A stretch of 28,537 nt of DNA from Streptomyces roseochromogenus subsp. oscitans DS 12.976 (GCF_000497445.1 NZ_CM002285.1:4695333-4723869), one strand, 5' to 3'; positions 1 to 8,379 are shown, counted from the stretch's first letter. The notes: generated by a model from the letters alone, not told the origin. Numbers and translations: made by a program.

Positions 1-963
1 CTCGCGGTCGACGACGCCGGCCTCGACCGCGCCGAGCTGCGGCGCGGCCGGGCCGGGTCGGTCTTCGGCACGACCGGAGGCGAGACCCGCCTCCATGAGG
101 ACGCCTACGAGAGGTGGCTGGCCGAGGGGCCTGCCGCCGATTTCAGCGACCTCGTTCCGAAGATCCCCGCCTACCGGCTCGCCGTCGCGGCCAACCGCGA
201 ACTCGGCATCGACGGCGAGGCGGTGACGCTCGCCACCGCGTGCTCGGCGAGCAACTACGCGATCGGCTACGCCTACGACATGATCGCGGGCGGCGACTCC
301 GACTACATGATCGCCGGTGGCTCGGAGGCCATGTGCGCGTTCGCCGTGGCCGGCTTCTACCGGCTCGGCGCTCTCGCGAAGGACGTGTGCACGCCCTTCG
401 ACGCGAACCGCAAGGGCATCCTCATCGGTGAGGGCAGCTCCGCTCTGCTGCTCGAGTCGCTGGACTCGGCGCTCGCCCGAGGCGCCAGGATCTACGCCGA
501 AGTGCTCGGCTACGGGCTCAACTGCGATGCCAACCACATGGTTTCGCCGCTGGCCACGTCGATCGCCGAGTGCACCCGCCGGGCCCACGAGAACGCCGGG
601 GTGAAGAAGGACGAGATCGACTACGTCTGCGCCCACGGCACCGGTACGCCGTCGAACGACTCCGCCGAGGTCGCCGCCATGCGCGAGGTCTTCGGCGACC
701 AGCTCCCGCCGATGAGCTCGATCAAGTCGATGCTCGGTCACTCCATGGGCGCGGCAAGCGGTTTCGGCGCGATCGCGTGCTGCCTGGCGATCCGGGACGG
801 TTTCATCCCGCCGACCATCAACCTCAACACGCTCGACCCGAACTTCGAGGGGATCGACGTGGTGCCCAACGTCTCGCGGGACGCCGACGTGCGGATCGTG
901 CAGAACAACGGGTTCGCCTTCGGCGGCAACAACGCCATCACGATCTTCGGGAGGTACGAGTGA
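1..963 (+). CDS. Type II PKS beta-ketoacyl synthase (KS-alpha), 5' truncated by window edge
   Basis: The reading frame is open from base 1, so the start lies outside the window and about 320 residues are visible. The protein should catalyse decarboxylative Claisen condensation on an ACP-bound chain, paired with the next gene. The thiolase-fold catalytic residues are all present: the nucleophilic Cys (codon 241-243, in TACSASN), the first His (634-636, in HGTGT), the conserved Lys (724-726) and the second His (739-741, in LGHS), followed by the GFAFGGNN glycine loop near the C-terminus. The stop codon overlaps the GTG of the next gene (GTGA), showing tight coupling. It is an active KS of the type II PKS/FabF class. 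I cannot tell from this fragment whether the product is aromatic, polyene or fatty-acid-like. Confidence 0.93.
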   Translation, partial: LAVDDAGLDRAELRRGRAGSVFGTTGGETRLHEDAYERWLAEGPAADFSDLVPKIPAYRLAVAANRELGIDGEAVTLATACSASNYAIGYAYDMIAGGDSDYMIAGGSEAMCAFAVAGFYRLGALAKDVCTPFDANRKGILIGEGSSALLLESLDSALARGARIYAEVLGYGLNCDANHMVSPLATSIAECTRRAHENAGVKKDEIDYVCAHGTGTPSNDSAEVAAMREVFGDQLPPMSSIKSMLGHSMGAASGFGAIACCLAIRDGFIPPTINLNTLDPNFEGIDVVPNVSRDADVRIVQNNGFAFGGNNAITIFGRYE

Positions 964-2090
964 GCGCCATGGCCGTGACCGGATGGGGGGTGCTCTCCGC
1001 CATCGGCACCGGTGCAGAGGAGTTCTCCGAGGCCTGGGGCGAGCGCCGCAGCGGCCGCAAGGACGTGACGGAGATGTTCGAGCAGAAGCTCCCGTCCGAA
1101 ACCGCCTGCGCCATCCCCGACTTCGACGTCAAGGCACACCTGGGCCGGAAGGGGACCAGCTTCTTCGACCGCTCGACGGCGCTGTCCGTGGTCACCTGCA
1201 AGCTCGCCCTCGAGGACGCCGGCCTGGTCCGCGACGCGAAGGACGAGGAGACCGACGGCGGCATCGGGCTCGTGCTCGGGCTGAGCAGCGGTGGGCCCCA
1301 GGCGATGTCGGACTTCATCCACGAGATGTACACCAGTGAGAAGCCGTACCTCGTCAACCCGCTGCTGTTCCCGTACGCGGTGATGAACGGCGCGGCGAGC
1401 GCCACGGCGATCTGGCACAACCTCAAGGGCGTCAACGCCACGGTGTCCGGCGGGCAGATGGCCTTCCTGACCGCGCTGCGGTACGCCCGCAACAAGGTGC
1501 GCAGCGGCTATGTGAACGCCGCGGTGGCCGGTGCGGTCGAGGAGTTCTCTCCGACCCGGGCCTGGGCGTCGCACCAGGCCCGCGGTGCCGGGGAGGAGCG
1601 TGTCGACCTCGGCGAGGGCGGTGCCTTCTTCGTGCTGGAGGACGCTCAGACCGTGCGGACGGCCGGCCGCGGCCTCGACGCGGAGATCCTGGCGGTCGAG
1701 TGCGGTCTCTACGGAGAGCCTGGCAGCAAGGACGACCCGGCCGTCGGCATGACGGAGTGCATCATCCGGGCGCTCGAAGCCGCCGGCGTCGCGGCGAGCG
1801 ACGTCTGGGCGGTCGCGCCGTCGCTCTCTGGTTCGCCCAAGCGCGACCGGATCGAACGGGTGGCCATCACCGCGGCGCTGGGCACTGACACCCCGAACCT
1901 CCTGCCGGTCAAGGAACTGGTCGGAGAGACCTACTCCGCGGCAGGCGGCCTGCAGTTGGCCGCGCTGCTCGCGGAGCACCGCAGGAACCCCGAGCGCGAC
2001 GGCGCGGTCTCCCTGGTCACGTCGCTCACCTCCGAGGGGATGGTCGGCGTGGCCGTGGTCCGAGGGTGGAGCCGTGCGACGAGCGCATAG
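960..2090 (+). CDS. Chain-length factor (KS-beta) partner of the ketosynthase
   Basis: This is a 376-aa ketosynthase homologue translated from GTG 960, which overlaps the upstream stop; ATG 969 is the alternative start. It opens with the typical MAVTGWGVLSAIG N-terminus. At the nucleophile position (about residues 161-168) the sequence reads VSGGQMA with no Cys, and the active-site HGTGT motif is also missing (APSLSGSP stands near that place). Such catalytically dead partners form the KS-alpha/KS-beta heterodimer and set chain length. The intact-KS followed by Cys-less-KS order is diagnostic of a type II PKS. The visible operon holds no aromatase or cyclase gene, so a linear product such as a polyene or acyl chain is possible, but this is inference. 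Confidence 0.9.
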   Translation: MSAMAVTGWGVLSAIGTGAEEFSEAWGERRSGRKDVTEMFEQKLPSETACAIPDFDVKAHLGRKGTSFFDRSTALSVVTCKLALEDAGLVRDAKDEETDGGIGLVLGLSSGGPQAMSDFIHEMYTSEKPYLVNPLLFPYAVMNGAASATAIWHNLKGVNATVSGGQMAFLTALRYARNKVRSGYVNAAVAGAVEEFSPTRAWASHQARGAGEERVDLGEGGAFFVLEDAQTVRTAGRGLDAEILAVECGLYGEPGSKDDPAVGMTECIIRALEAAGVAASDVWAVAPSLSGSPKRDRIERVAITAALGTDTPNLLPVKELVGETYSAAGGLQLAALLAEHRRNPERDGAVSLVTSLTSEGMVGVAVVRGWSRATSA

Positions 2091-2931
2091 CGCCTGGGAA
2101 CCGGTCGCCCGGTCGGTGGTCGACGGCGTGTCACTGACAGCGCACAGCCCGGCCCATCGTCCGACGATGGTCATGCTGCACGGCCTGGAGGACGACTGGC
2201 AGAGCTGGAAGCCGATGGCGGACAGGCTGGGCGACCGGTTCCACTGCTATGCGATCGACCTGCCGTGGCGGGCCGGCGGCGGCTACGAGTGGCGCGCGGG
2301 CGGGACGGCCGCGCAATGGGTGGAGAACGCCCTGGCGCTGATCCCCCAGCCGATCTCGGTACTCGTCGCCCATTCCATGGGCGCGAACGCCGTGCTGCAC
2401 TGGCTCGCGTCGGGCACGCCGCGGCGGGTCGACGCTCTGGTGCTGCTGTCCCCGTTCTACCGCCTGGCCTCCGCCCCGGTGGACTGGGCGATGTTCGACC
2501 GCTCGCTCGCCGACTTCCGGACCGTCATGGCGGCCGGGCTGCGAGCGCGTCTCGGTGAGCGCGCCGAGCGGCTCGAACCGGAGATCGTCAGCCTGATGGC
2601 CGAGAAGGCCCTCGACCGCATCGGTCCGGAGGGCTTTCTCAGCCTGTTCGACATCTTCATCTCCTCGTCCGGGATCGACCTCTCGTCGAACACCGTGCCG
2701 ACACTCGTCGTCGGCGGCTCGGCCGATCCCGGCATCAGCGGTCCACGCGCCGAGGCCCTGGGCCGCGACATGCCGACCGCGGAGATCCGGCTCGAGGACG
2801 AGCTGACCCACTTCTGTCACATCGAGCAGCCCCAACGGGTGTCCGAACTCGTCTCGGAGTTCCTGCTCCGCCGCCTGCCCGCCGCCCTGGAGGGCGGGCG
2901 GCGGCCGGCACTGGAAGGAGTGCACCTGTGA
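2074..2931 (+). CDS. Alpha/beta hydrolase
   Basis: This 285-aa protein starts at GTG 2074, overlaps the end of the CLF gene by 17 nt and has a GGTGGAG ribosome site. Its alpha/beta hydrolase features are the oxyanion motif HGLEDDW (residues 36-42), the nucleophile elbow VAHSMG with Ser101, a probable acid Asp218 in GGSADPG, and a probable His246 in the THFCHIEQP stretch before the last helix. It has a cap-like helical insert (about 130-205). There is no signal peptide, so it is cytoplasmic. In this operon it could release or edit the polyketide chain (type II thioesterase-like) or hydrolyse or cyclise an intermediate. The elbow is AHSMG rather than GHSMG, a minor departure. The substrate cannot be read from the sequence. 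Confidence 0.85.
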   Translation: MRRAHSAWEPVARSVVDGVSLTAHSPAHRPTMVMLHGLEDDWQSWKPMADRLGDRFHCYAIDLPWRAGGGYEWRAGGTAAQWVENALALIPQPISVLVAHSMGANAVLHWLASGTPRRVDALVLLSPFYRLASAPVDWAMFDRSLADFRTVMAAGLRARLGERAERLEPEIVSLMAEKALDRIGPEGFLSLFDIFISSSGIDLSSNTVPTLVVGGSADPGISGPRAEALGRDMPTAEIRLEDELTHFCHIEQPQRVSELVSEFLLRRLPAALEGGRRPALEGVHL

Positions 2932-3566
2932 GCAACCGCTACCCCCCGAAGTTCTACTTCTCCCTGCACAGCCCCTACAGCTGGATGGCGAGCAGGCTGC
3001 TGGCCGAGCGCTGCCCGGATGCGCTCGAGTCGATGCAGTGGATTCCGTATTTCTACCCGGACGAGCAGACCTGGAAGTCGATGGCGGAAAGGGGGATCGA
3101 GCTGCACTACGCGGACATGAGCAAGGCCAAGCACCTCTACATCCTCCAGGACGTCAAGCGGCTGTCCGCGCGGTTCGGCTTCGACATGGCCTGGCCGGTC
3201 GACCGCGAGCCGTGGTGGGTGCTGCCACACCACGCGTGGCTCGCCGCCAAGCGGACCGGCGACCAGAACGCTCTGTACTGGGCGCTGGTCGAGGCCCGTT
3301 GGGGTCGCGGTGAGAACATCTGCGACCGGGAGACGGTGCGCAAGATCGCCGACGCGGCCGGGCTCGACGGCGAGGCGCTGAGCGCCGCACCCGAGGACCC
3401 GGAGCTGCGCGAAGAGGGCATGGCCGCGCAGGAGGCGGCCTACCTGGACGACGTGTTCGGCGCGCCGTACTTCAAGATCGGCCCCCAGCGGTACTGGGGC
3501 CTGGACCGCCTCGACGACTTCATCGCGGGATTCCGGCAGTGGCAGCAGAAGGGCAAGGCGGCATGA
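2928..3566 (+). CDS. DsbA-fold 2-hydroxychromene-2-carboxylate isomerase-like protein
   Basis: This 212-aa protein starts at GTG 2928, overlapping the previous stop (GTGA) and preceded by GGAAGGAG. The N-terminus FYFSLHSPYSWMAS carries the SPYS signature of the HCCA isomerase/GST-kappa family (Ser15 takes the place of the thioredoxin-fold catalytic Cys). The C-terminus has the family motif VFGAPYFKIG...YWGLDRLDDF. Characterised relatives use glutathione-assisted cis-trans isomerisation or ring opening. Actinomycetes generally lack glutathione, so the thiol cofactor, if any, is unknown. Next to a KS/CLF pair a plausible role is E/Z isomerisation or rearrangement of an unsaturated polyketide chain; this is inference. 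An ATGA overlap couples it to the following small gene. Confidence 0.85.
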   Translation: MSNRYPPKFYFSLHSPYSWMASRLLAERCPDALESMQWIPYFYPDEQTWKSMAERGIELHYADMSKAKHLYILQDVKRLSARFGFDMAWPVDREPWWVLPHHAWLAAKRTGDQNALYWALVEARWGRGENICDRETVRKIADAAGLDGEALSAAPEDPELREEGMAAQEAAYLDDVFGAPYFKIGPQRYWGLDRLDDFIAGFRQWQQKGKAA

Positions 3567-3736
3567 CGACGCAGCCGAACGCCGACCGGACACCGGAGGC
3601 GGAGAGCCTGACAGGCCTGCGTCGCCCGGTACCGGTCGTCCTCGACATCGACGACGATCCGATGGAGGGCATTCCGGCCGAACTGGTCGACATGGTGGGC
3701 CAGTTCGACCGGGACACCGCGGGCGGCTGCGGCTGA
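3563..3736 (+). CDS. 57-aa hypothetical peptide, translationally coupled on both sides
   Basis: The ATG at 3563 overlaps the isomerase stop (ATGA) and its own TGA overlaps the ATG of the aldehyde dehydrogenase. The frame is therefore locked into the operon and very likely translated. The peptide has a charged, proline-containing N-terminus, a hydrophobic VPVVLDIDDDP segment (about residues 23-33), and ends in TAGGCG, with one Cys as the penultimate residue. There is no signal peptide, no ACP-like DSL motif and no membrane helix. I do not recognise a family. Possibilities include a small accessory subunit or scaffold of an operon enzyme, or a peptide substrate. No function is assigned. Confidence 0.75.
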   Translation: MTTQPNADRTPEAESLTGLRRPVPVVLDIDDDPMEGIPAELVDMVGQFDRDTAGGCG

Positions 3737-5169
3737 TGGCGTCCGTACCCGCACAGACACACTGGATCGACGGCGCCTGGACCACCGGGCACACCCGGTG
3801 GATCGACGTGGTCGACCCGACGACCGAGGAGCGCCTGGCGGCCGTGCCGGCGGGCACCACGGCGGACGCGGAACTCGCGGTCGCGGCGGCCGCGAAGGCC
3901 TTCGGCCACTGGTCCGCCGTCCCGCTCGAGGACCGCGTGGCCGCAGTACGGGCGGTCGCGAAGGGGCTGTCGGCCCGGCACGACGAAATCGCCGCGACGA
4001 TCACCGCGGAGGTCGGTGTGCCGACGTGGTTCTCGCAACGGGTACAGGCGAGCCTGCCGGCCGCCACCTCGGCTGCGGTCGCCGGCATCGCGGAGGAGTT
4101 CGCCTGGACCGAGCAGATCGGGCACTCCACCGTGATCCGCGAGCCGGTCGGGGTGGTCGCGGCGATCACCCCGTGGAACTTCCCGCTGCACCAGGCCGTC
4201 GCCAAGGTCGTACCGGCGCTACTGGCCGGGAACACGGTGGTGCTGAAGCCGAGCGAGATCGCCCCGCTGACCGCGCGGTTCCTCGCCGAGGTCACCCGCG
4301 AGGCTCAGATCCCCGACGGCGTCCTCAACATCGTCCACGGCGAGGGCCCGGTGGTCGGCGAGGCGCTCGCCACCCACCCCGGCGTCGACATGGTGTCCTT
4401 CACCGGATCGACGGCGGCAGGCAAGCGGGTCGCGGCACTCGCCGCGGGGACCGTCAAGCGGGTCGCCCTGGAACTGGGCGGCAAGTCCGCCAACCTGGTG
4501 CTTCCGGACGCCGATCTCCTCGCCGCCGTCCGGGCCGGCGTCGCGAACTGCTTCATGAACAGCGGCCAGATGTGCTGGGCCTGGTCCCGCATGCTGGTGC
4601 CCGCCGCGCTGCACAGCCAGGCGGTGGAGGCGGCGGCCGCGGAAGCGGCGGCCTTCACCGTCGGCGATCCCGTCCAGCCGGACACCCGCCTGGGCCCGCT
4701 GGCGTCCGCCGCCCAGCGCGACCGCGTGCGGGGCTACATCGAGCGCGGAGTCGCCGACGGCGCACAGCTCGCGGCCGGCGGCCCGACACCGCCGGACGGG
4801 CTCGACCGCGGCTACTTCGTCCGACCGACCGTCTTCGGCGGGGTCGATCCGACCGCGGTGATCGCCCAGGAGGAGATCTTCGGGCCGGTGCTGTCGATCA
4901 TCCCGTACTCCTCCGAGGACGAGGCGGTGGAGATCGCGAACGCCACCCGGTACGGCCTCGGCGGCGCAGTGTTCTCCGCGGACCCCGACCATGCGCTGGC
5001 CGTCGCCAGGCAACTTCGCACCGGACAGGTCGACATCAACGGCGCGGCCTTCAACGCGGTTGCCCCGTTCGGCGGCTACCGCCAGTCGGGGAACGGCCGC
5101 GAGCTCGGCCGCTTCGGGCTGGAGGAATTCTGCGAGGTCAAGTCAATCCAACGATCGGCATCCGTGTGA
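3736..5169 (+). CDS. NAD(P)-dependent aldehyde dehydrogenase
   Basis: This is a full-length 477-aa ALDH-superfamily enzyme, with its ATG coupled to the previous stop. Visible landmarks are PWNFPLHQ (cofactor-binding strand), the FTGSTAAG Rossmann loop, the general base Glu246 in ALELGGKSA, the catalytic Cys280 in NSGQMC, and EEIFGPVLS followed by NATRYGLGGAVFS near the C-terminus. It should oxidise an aldehyde to an acid, most like the broad betaine/medium-chain aldehyde group. In this cluster it may finish or trim the polyketide product or act on a starter unit; the substrate is not predictable. It is cytoplasmic and lies in the middle of the operon. Confidence 0.93.
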   Translation: MASVPAQTHWIDGAWTTGHTRWIDVVDPTTEERLAAVPAGTTADAELAVAAAAKAFGHWSAVPLEDRVAAVRAVAKGLSARHDEIAATITAEVGVPTWFSQRVQASLPAATSAAVAGIAEEFAWTEQIGHSTVIREPVGVVAAITPWNFPLHQAVAKVVPALLAGNTVVLKPSEIAPLTARFLAEVTREAQIPDGVLNIVHGEGPVVGEALATHPGVDMVSFTGSTAAGKRVAALAAGTVKRVALELGGKSANLVLPDADLLAAVRAGVANCFMNSGQMCWAWSRMLVPAALHSQAVEAAAAEAAAFTVGDPVQPDTRLGPLASAAQRDRVRGYIERGVADGAQLAAGGPTPPDGLDRGYFVRPTVFGGVDPTAVIAQEEIFGPVLSIIPYSSEDEAVEIANATRYGLGGAVFSADPDHALAVARQLRTGQVDINGAAFNAVAPFGGYRQSGNGRELGRFGLEEFCEVKSIQRSASV

Positions 5170-5195
5170 CGGTCGCTGCAGGGAAGTGAGGCACC

Positions 5196-5849
5196 GTGCC
5201 GACCCGCACGCTCGACGACGGCATCGAGATCATCCTGATGATCCGCGACGACATGCGGCGCTACGGGGTCGAGGGAATGTTCCGTTCGCTCGACACTCCG
5301 CTGACGACGCATGCCTGCACGGACTTCGGTGAGCTCGCCAGATTCTCCAACGGCCAGCTGATCGTCTCCTCCGACGATGTCGCGGGTCCCATCTCCGACG
5401 AGACCGCCGGCACCCTGCGCGCGCACGGCATCCGTATGCTCATCCTGGTCGACTCGGCCGCCGCGCTCGACCAGTCGTGGGCCGATTGCGCTCATGGCTT
5501 CCTCGACTGGGCGGACCTCCGCCCGGAGTCACTGCGCGACGCGATCGCCGACGTCGCGTCCGGGCGGTTCCACATGTCGGAGTCCCTGGCACGGCGGTCG
5601 GTGACGGCACCCGAGCAGGCCGAGAGCGACCCGACCGCGCGGCGGTCCTCGATCTCGCTGACGGCACGTGAACTCCAGGTGCTGCGGCTGATCGCCGGCG
5701 GGCTGAGCAACCGGCAGGTCGCGCGCTCGCTGAGCATCTCCGAGCACGGCGTCAAACGCCTGGTCGGAATCGTCCTGGCCAAGCTCAACTGCCCGAACCG
5801 CACCCTCGCCGTGGTCCGAGCCATCGAGTTGGGGCTCCTCACCCTCTGA
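5196..5849 (+). CDS. LuxR/NarL-type regulator with a degenerate receiver domain
   Basis: This 217-aa protein starts at GTG 5196 after GTGAGG. The C-terminal part (about 150-215) is a clear LuxR/GerE HTH: LTARELQVLRLIAGGLSNRQVARSL is followed by a recognition helix (SISEHGVKRLV) and AKLNCPNRTLAVVRA. The N-terminal part is receiver-sized and follows a receiver-like pattern, but the strand that normally ends in the phosphoacceptor Asp reads GQLIVSSDD, so classical phosphorylation is doubtful. No histidine kinase is adjacent. It is an orphan or atypical response regulator sitting inside the operon, likely pathway-specific. In LVGIVLAKL the helix is a little unusual but intact. Confidence 0.87.
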   Translation: MPTRTLDDGIEIILMIRDDMRRYGVEGMFRSLDTPLTTHACTDFGELARFSNGQLIVSSDDVAGPISDETAGTLRAHGIRMLILVDSAAALDQSWADCAHGFLDWADLRPESLRDAIADVASGRFHMSESLARRSVTAPEQAESDPTARRSSISLTARELQVLRLIAGGLSNRQVARSLSISEHGVKRLVGIVLAKLNCPNRTLAVVRAIELGLLTL

Positions 5850-5880
5850 ATCGGCCGTTGCCCGGAAGGAGCATCGACTC

Positions 5881-6411
5881 ATGTCACAGGTCCACCGCGG
5901 CCGCCACACCGCACACATCGAGGGCGACTTCGTCGTCTTCCTGATCGGCATGCATGTGAACCGCCCCTGGCGGATCCACAAGTGGTGGCCGGTCTTCCGC
6001 TCGATGTTCGGCATGATCAAGGATCTGCGCGAGCATCCCGAGAAGGGCGCCCTGTGCAGTTACTTCGCGCTGATCTCCGGCGTCGGGCCGGCGGTCGTGC
6101 AGTACTGGCGCAGCTTCGAGCATCTCGAGGCCTTCGCCCGGAACACCGACGACCCGCATCTGCCGTCCTGGCGGCGGTACAACCAGCGGGTCCTCAAGTC
6201 CGGGGACGTCGGCATCTGGCACGAGACGTACCTGGTGAAGGACGGGCAGTACGAGACCGTCTACGCGAACATGGGACGCATCGGGCTCGCCCGGGCCGGC
6301 GAGCTGAAGCCCGTACAGGCCAAGGGCCACACGGCCGGGCGCCGGCTCGGCCGCACCGCCGAGGACGACTTCCCCGACGGCACCCGCCCAGGGGGCGGTT
6401 CGCCGTCGTAG
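5881..6411 (+). CDS. DUF4188 family protein
   Basis: This 176-aa protein starts at ATG 5881 with a strong GGAAGGAG ribosome site. It matches the DUF4188 pattern: an N-terminal strand HIEGDFVVFLIGMHVNR, a basic stretch (RIHKWWPVF), a central Trp/Phe-rich part containing VQYWRSFEHLEAFAR, and WHETYLV near residue 115. The family has a dimeric alpha/beta-barrel-like fold and is often loosely called monooxygenase-like, but no reaction is firmly established. The C-terminal tail after about residue 140 is low-complexity and charged. It is cytoplasmic and follows the LuxR gene by 31 nt in the same direction. A role as oxygenase or small-molecule handling protein for the pathway is possible but unproven. 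Confidence 0.75.
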   Translation: MSQVHRGRHTAHIEGDFVVFLIGMHVNRPWRIHKWWPVFRSMFGMIKDLREHPEKGALCSYFALISGVGPAVVQYWRSFEHLEAFARNTDDPHLPSWRRYNQRVLKSGDVGIWHETYLVKDGQYETVYANMGRIGLARAGELKPVQAKGHTAGRRLGRTAEDDFPDGTRPGGGSPS

Positions 6412-6574
6412 TGCCCGCAAGTGCCATGGCCGGGGACCACCACGCGGCCCCCGGCCGTCGTATCGGGCCGACGGCCTCACTCCTTGGGCGTGGCCCCTCG
6501 GTTTGCGCTTGGCCCCTCGGTCTTCTCAGTCTTCCCGGTCGTCGACGGCCGGTCCGATGGAAAGGTGATGCACG

Positions 6575-7393
6575 ATGAACGCTGCCACGACGAGCGAGGC
6601 GCTGCTGCCGCCCATCGACAGGTCGTGGCGGACCTGGGCCGGCGCTCTCGGCGGCCTGGTGTCCACGCTGATGCTTCGGCATGCAGGTGACCAGCTGACC
6701 GTGGACCTGGCGCCCAGGGCGCTGCACAGCTCGTTCCTCGCCCCGGTGTCGGACCACCCGCTGCTGGTGCGGTCGGAGGTGGTGCGCCAGTCGCGGACCA
6801 GCGCCGTGGTGCGCTCGACGCTCGAGCAGCACGAACGGCCGGTGGCACTGGCGACGGCACTGTTCGGCACCATCGGGGACAAGCCGACGCTGCAGGCGGC
6901 TGAGGCACCGGTTGTGCCGTCGCCCGAGGACTGCCCGGATGCCGGGTTCCCGGCCCGGATGTTCCCGTACGCCGCCCACTTCGAGACCAGGATGGCGGGC
7001 GAGGAGCGGCCGTTCGGCGGGGGGACGCACCCCGAGATGACCGCCTGGCTGCGGTTGCGGGAGCCCGACCTGCCGATTGCCGCGGCGGCGCTGGTCCTGC
7101 TCGACGCGATGCCTCCAGCGGTATACGCGGCGGCCTCCGAGCTGGTCGCGGTACCGACCGCCGAGTACTCGGTGCACTTCACCGACGGACTGTCGTTCGC
7201 CGAGAGCGGCGACTGGGCGCTGGTCCGGGTCGGGACGGATCAGTCGAGTGACAGATGGACAGTAGAGTCCAGCAGCCTGTGGAACGCGGACGGCACCCTG
7301 CTCGCGGTCGGCCGGCAGACCCGTCAGTTCCTGCGTCCGACAGCGCCCGGCAGCGCCCTCAAGGTTCCGCCCACCTGGTGGCAGCGCGCCTGA
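6575..7393 (+). CDS. Acyl-CoA thioesterase-like (double hotdog) protein
   Basis: This 272-aa protein starts at ATG 6575, preceded by AAAGG at a 9-nt spacing; a 163-bp gap separates it from the DUF4188 gene. Its shape is that of a TesB/4HBT_3-type thioesterase family protein: an N-terminal hotdog half ending in RSEVVRQSRTSAVVRSTLEQ, and a C-terminal half with LVLLDAMPPAVYA followed by VHFTDGLSFAESGDWALV and a final strand DGTLLAVGRQTRQFL. The repeated SSSLWNADGTLLA-type ending is usual for this family. It would hydrolyse or release acyl-CoA or acyl-ACP thioesters, matching a polyketide or fatty-acyl pathway. It is the last gene of the operon before a strong convergent terminator. Confidence 0.8.
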   Translation: MNAATTSEALLPPIDRSWRTWAGALGGLVSTLMLRHAGDQLTVDLAPRALHSSFLAPVSDHPLLVRSEVVRQSRTSAVVRSTLEQHERPVALATALFGTIGDKPTLQAAEAPVVPSPEDCPDAGFPARMFPYAAHFETRMAGEERPFGGGTHPEMTAWLRLREPDLPIAAAALVLLDAMPPAVYAAASELVAVPTAEYSVHFTDGLSFAESGDWALVRVGTDQSSDRWTVESSSLWNADGTLLAVGRQTRQFLRPTAPGSALKVPPTWWQRA

Positions 7394-7463
7394 CCCCGCT
7401 CACCCGCAATCGTCCGGGATTCCTCCCGAAAAAGAGCACAAAATAAACACAAAGAAAGAAATA

Positions 7464-7503
7464 CCTGCCTCCCGCCCCCGGTCGACCGAGGACAGGAGGC
7501 AGG
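7464..7503. terminator. Hairpin terminator between convergent genes
   Basis: A 9-bp stem (CCTGCCTCC at 7464-7472 with GGAGGCAGG at 7495-7503) encloses a second perfect palindrome, CGGTCGACCG at 7479-7488. It sits between the thioesterase (ending 7393) and the convergent regulator (stop at 7506), so it can serve both strands. On the left an A-rich run (7434-7463) precedes it, which is a U-rich tail for minus-strand transcripts. Confidence 0.75.
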
Positions 7504-7505
7504 GG

Positions 7506-8276
7506 TCAGGCCGAGTACCGGTACGGCAATTCCTCGTCGCGACCGCCACGCCTCAGCAGACCGTCCCGCAGTGCGTGCACGCCGGCTTGGAAGCGGGAAT
7601 TCGCATCGAGTCGGCTCATGAGCTCGGCCACCCGCCGCCGATAGGTGCGGAGCGATATTCCCAGCCGCCGGGCGGCAACCTCGTCCTTGGACCCGCCAGC
7701 CAGTTCATTGACGATCTGCAGATCCGCCTCGTCGAACTCGGACCGGGGGTAGCGCAAATAGCTCACCGGCTCGCTGGCGCCATTCCAGACGGCCGTGAGC
7801 AATGACTGCAGATTCTTGATCACCGGCGGCGCCCAGATCGCCAGGCACTGCTCCTGGGAGAGGCTCACCTGGGTACGCATGAAGGCGACCTGGGAGTCCA
7901 CGATCACGAGTTCCTGCAGCTTGGTGTCGGTGACCCGGACCCGGATGCCGCACTCCGCGGCGGACAGCAGGTAGTCCGGAGTGCACCAGCTGGGGAGGTC
8001 GTCGCAACGATAGAGCTCTCGCACGGCGACCCTCCGCCGTGCCGCGTCACCAACTATTTTCTGAACCGTCCGGCGCCGTTCGCTGGAGTACCATTCCGAT
8101 TTCAGTGCCGATATCATCACGTCGTAGCGGGCCCGCATGACGGACTGCAGCGCGGATATCCGCATCTCGTCCGCATTGTCGAATTGCTCGATGAGCCTGC
8201 CCTGCTCAACTCCCGAAAGTATTTCCGCACGAGTCACCTGATGCGTGCCTGAAGGCGCCAGCAAGAATTCCCCCAT
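7506..8276 (-). CDS. LuxR/HTH-type transcriptional regulator
   Basis: This 256-aa protein is read from ATG 8276; the ribosome site is weak. The C-terminal part (about 180-245) is a helix-turn-helix of LuxR type: FDEADLQIVNELAGGSKDEVAARRL is followed by the recognition segment GISLRTYRRRVAELM and LDANSRFQAGVHA. The N-terminal 170 residues look like the TrmB/sensor-like regulatory part seen in many Streptomyces orphan LuxR regulators, with a VIVDSQVAFMRTQ strand pair. There is no receiver motif and no Walker box, so it is neither a response regulator nor a LAL. It faces the biosynthetic operon convergently and is a probable local regulator. Codon third positions are slightly less GC-rich than in the PKS genes. 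Confidence 0.82.
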   Translation of the reverse strand: MGEFLLAPSGTHQVTRAEILSGVEQGRLIEQFDNADEMRISALQSVMRARYDVMISALKSEWYSSERRRTVQKIVGDAARRRVAVRELYRCDDLPSWCTPDYLLSAAECGIRVRVTDTKLQELVIVDSQVAFMRTQVSLSQEQCLAIWAPPVIKNLQSLLTAVWNGASEPVSYLRYPRSEFDEADLQIVNELAGGSKDEVAARRLGISLRTYRRRVAELMSRLDANSRFQAGVHALRDGLLRRGGRDEELPYRYSA

Positions 8277-8379
8277 GGGCTTGACCCCTGAACTTTCTCC
8301 TTCAAACTATACCGGCCGAGAACTCCACTCAAGCGTGACCTACACCAAATTCGTGCATATACTCGGGGTCGGCAGGGGT

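Noticed and set aside
570..960. Upstream extension of the chain-length factor ORF
   Set aside because: The extension overlaps the ketosynthase and is Arg-rich. The GTGA overlap at 960 gives the proper start.
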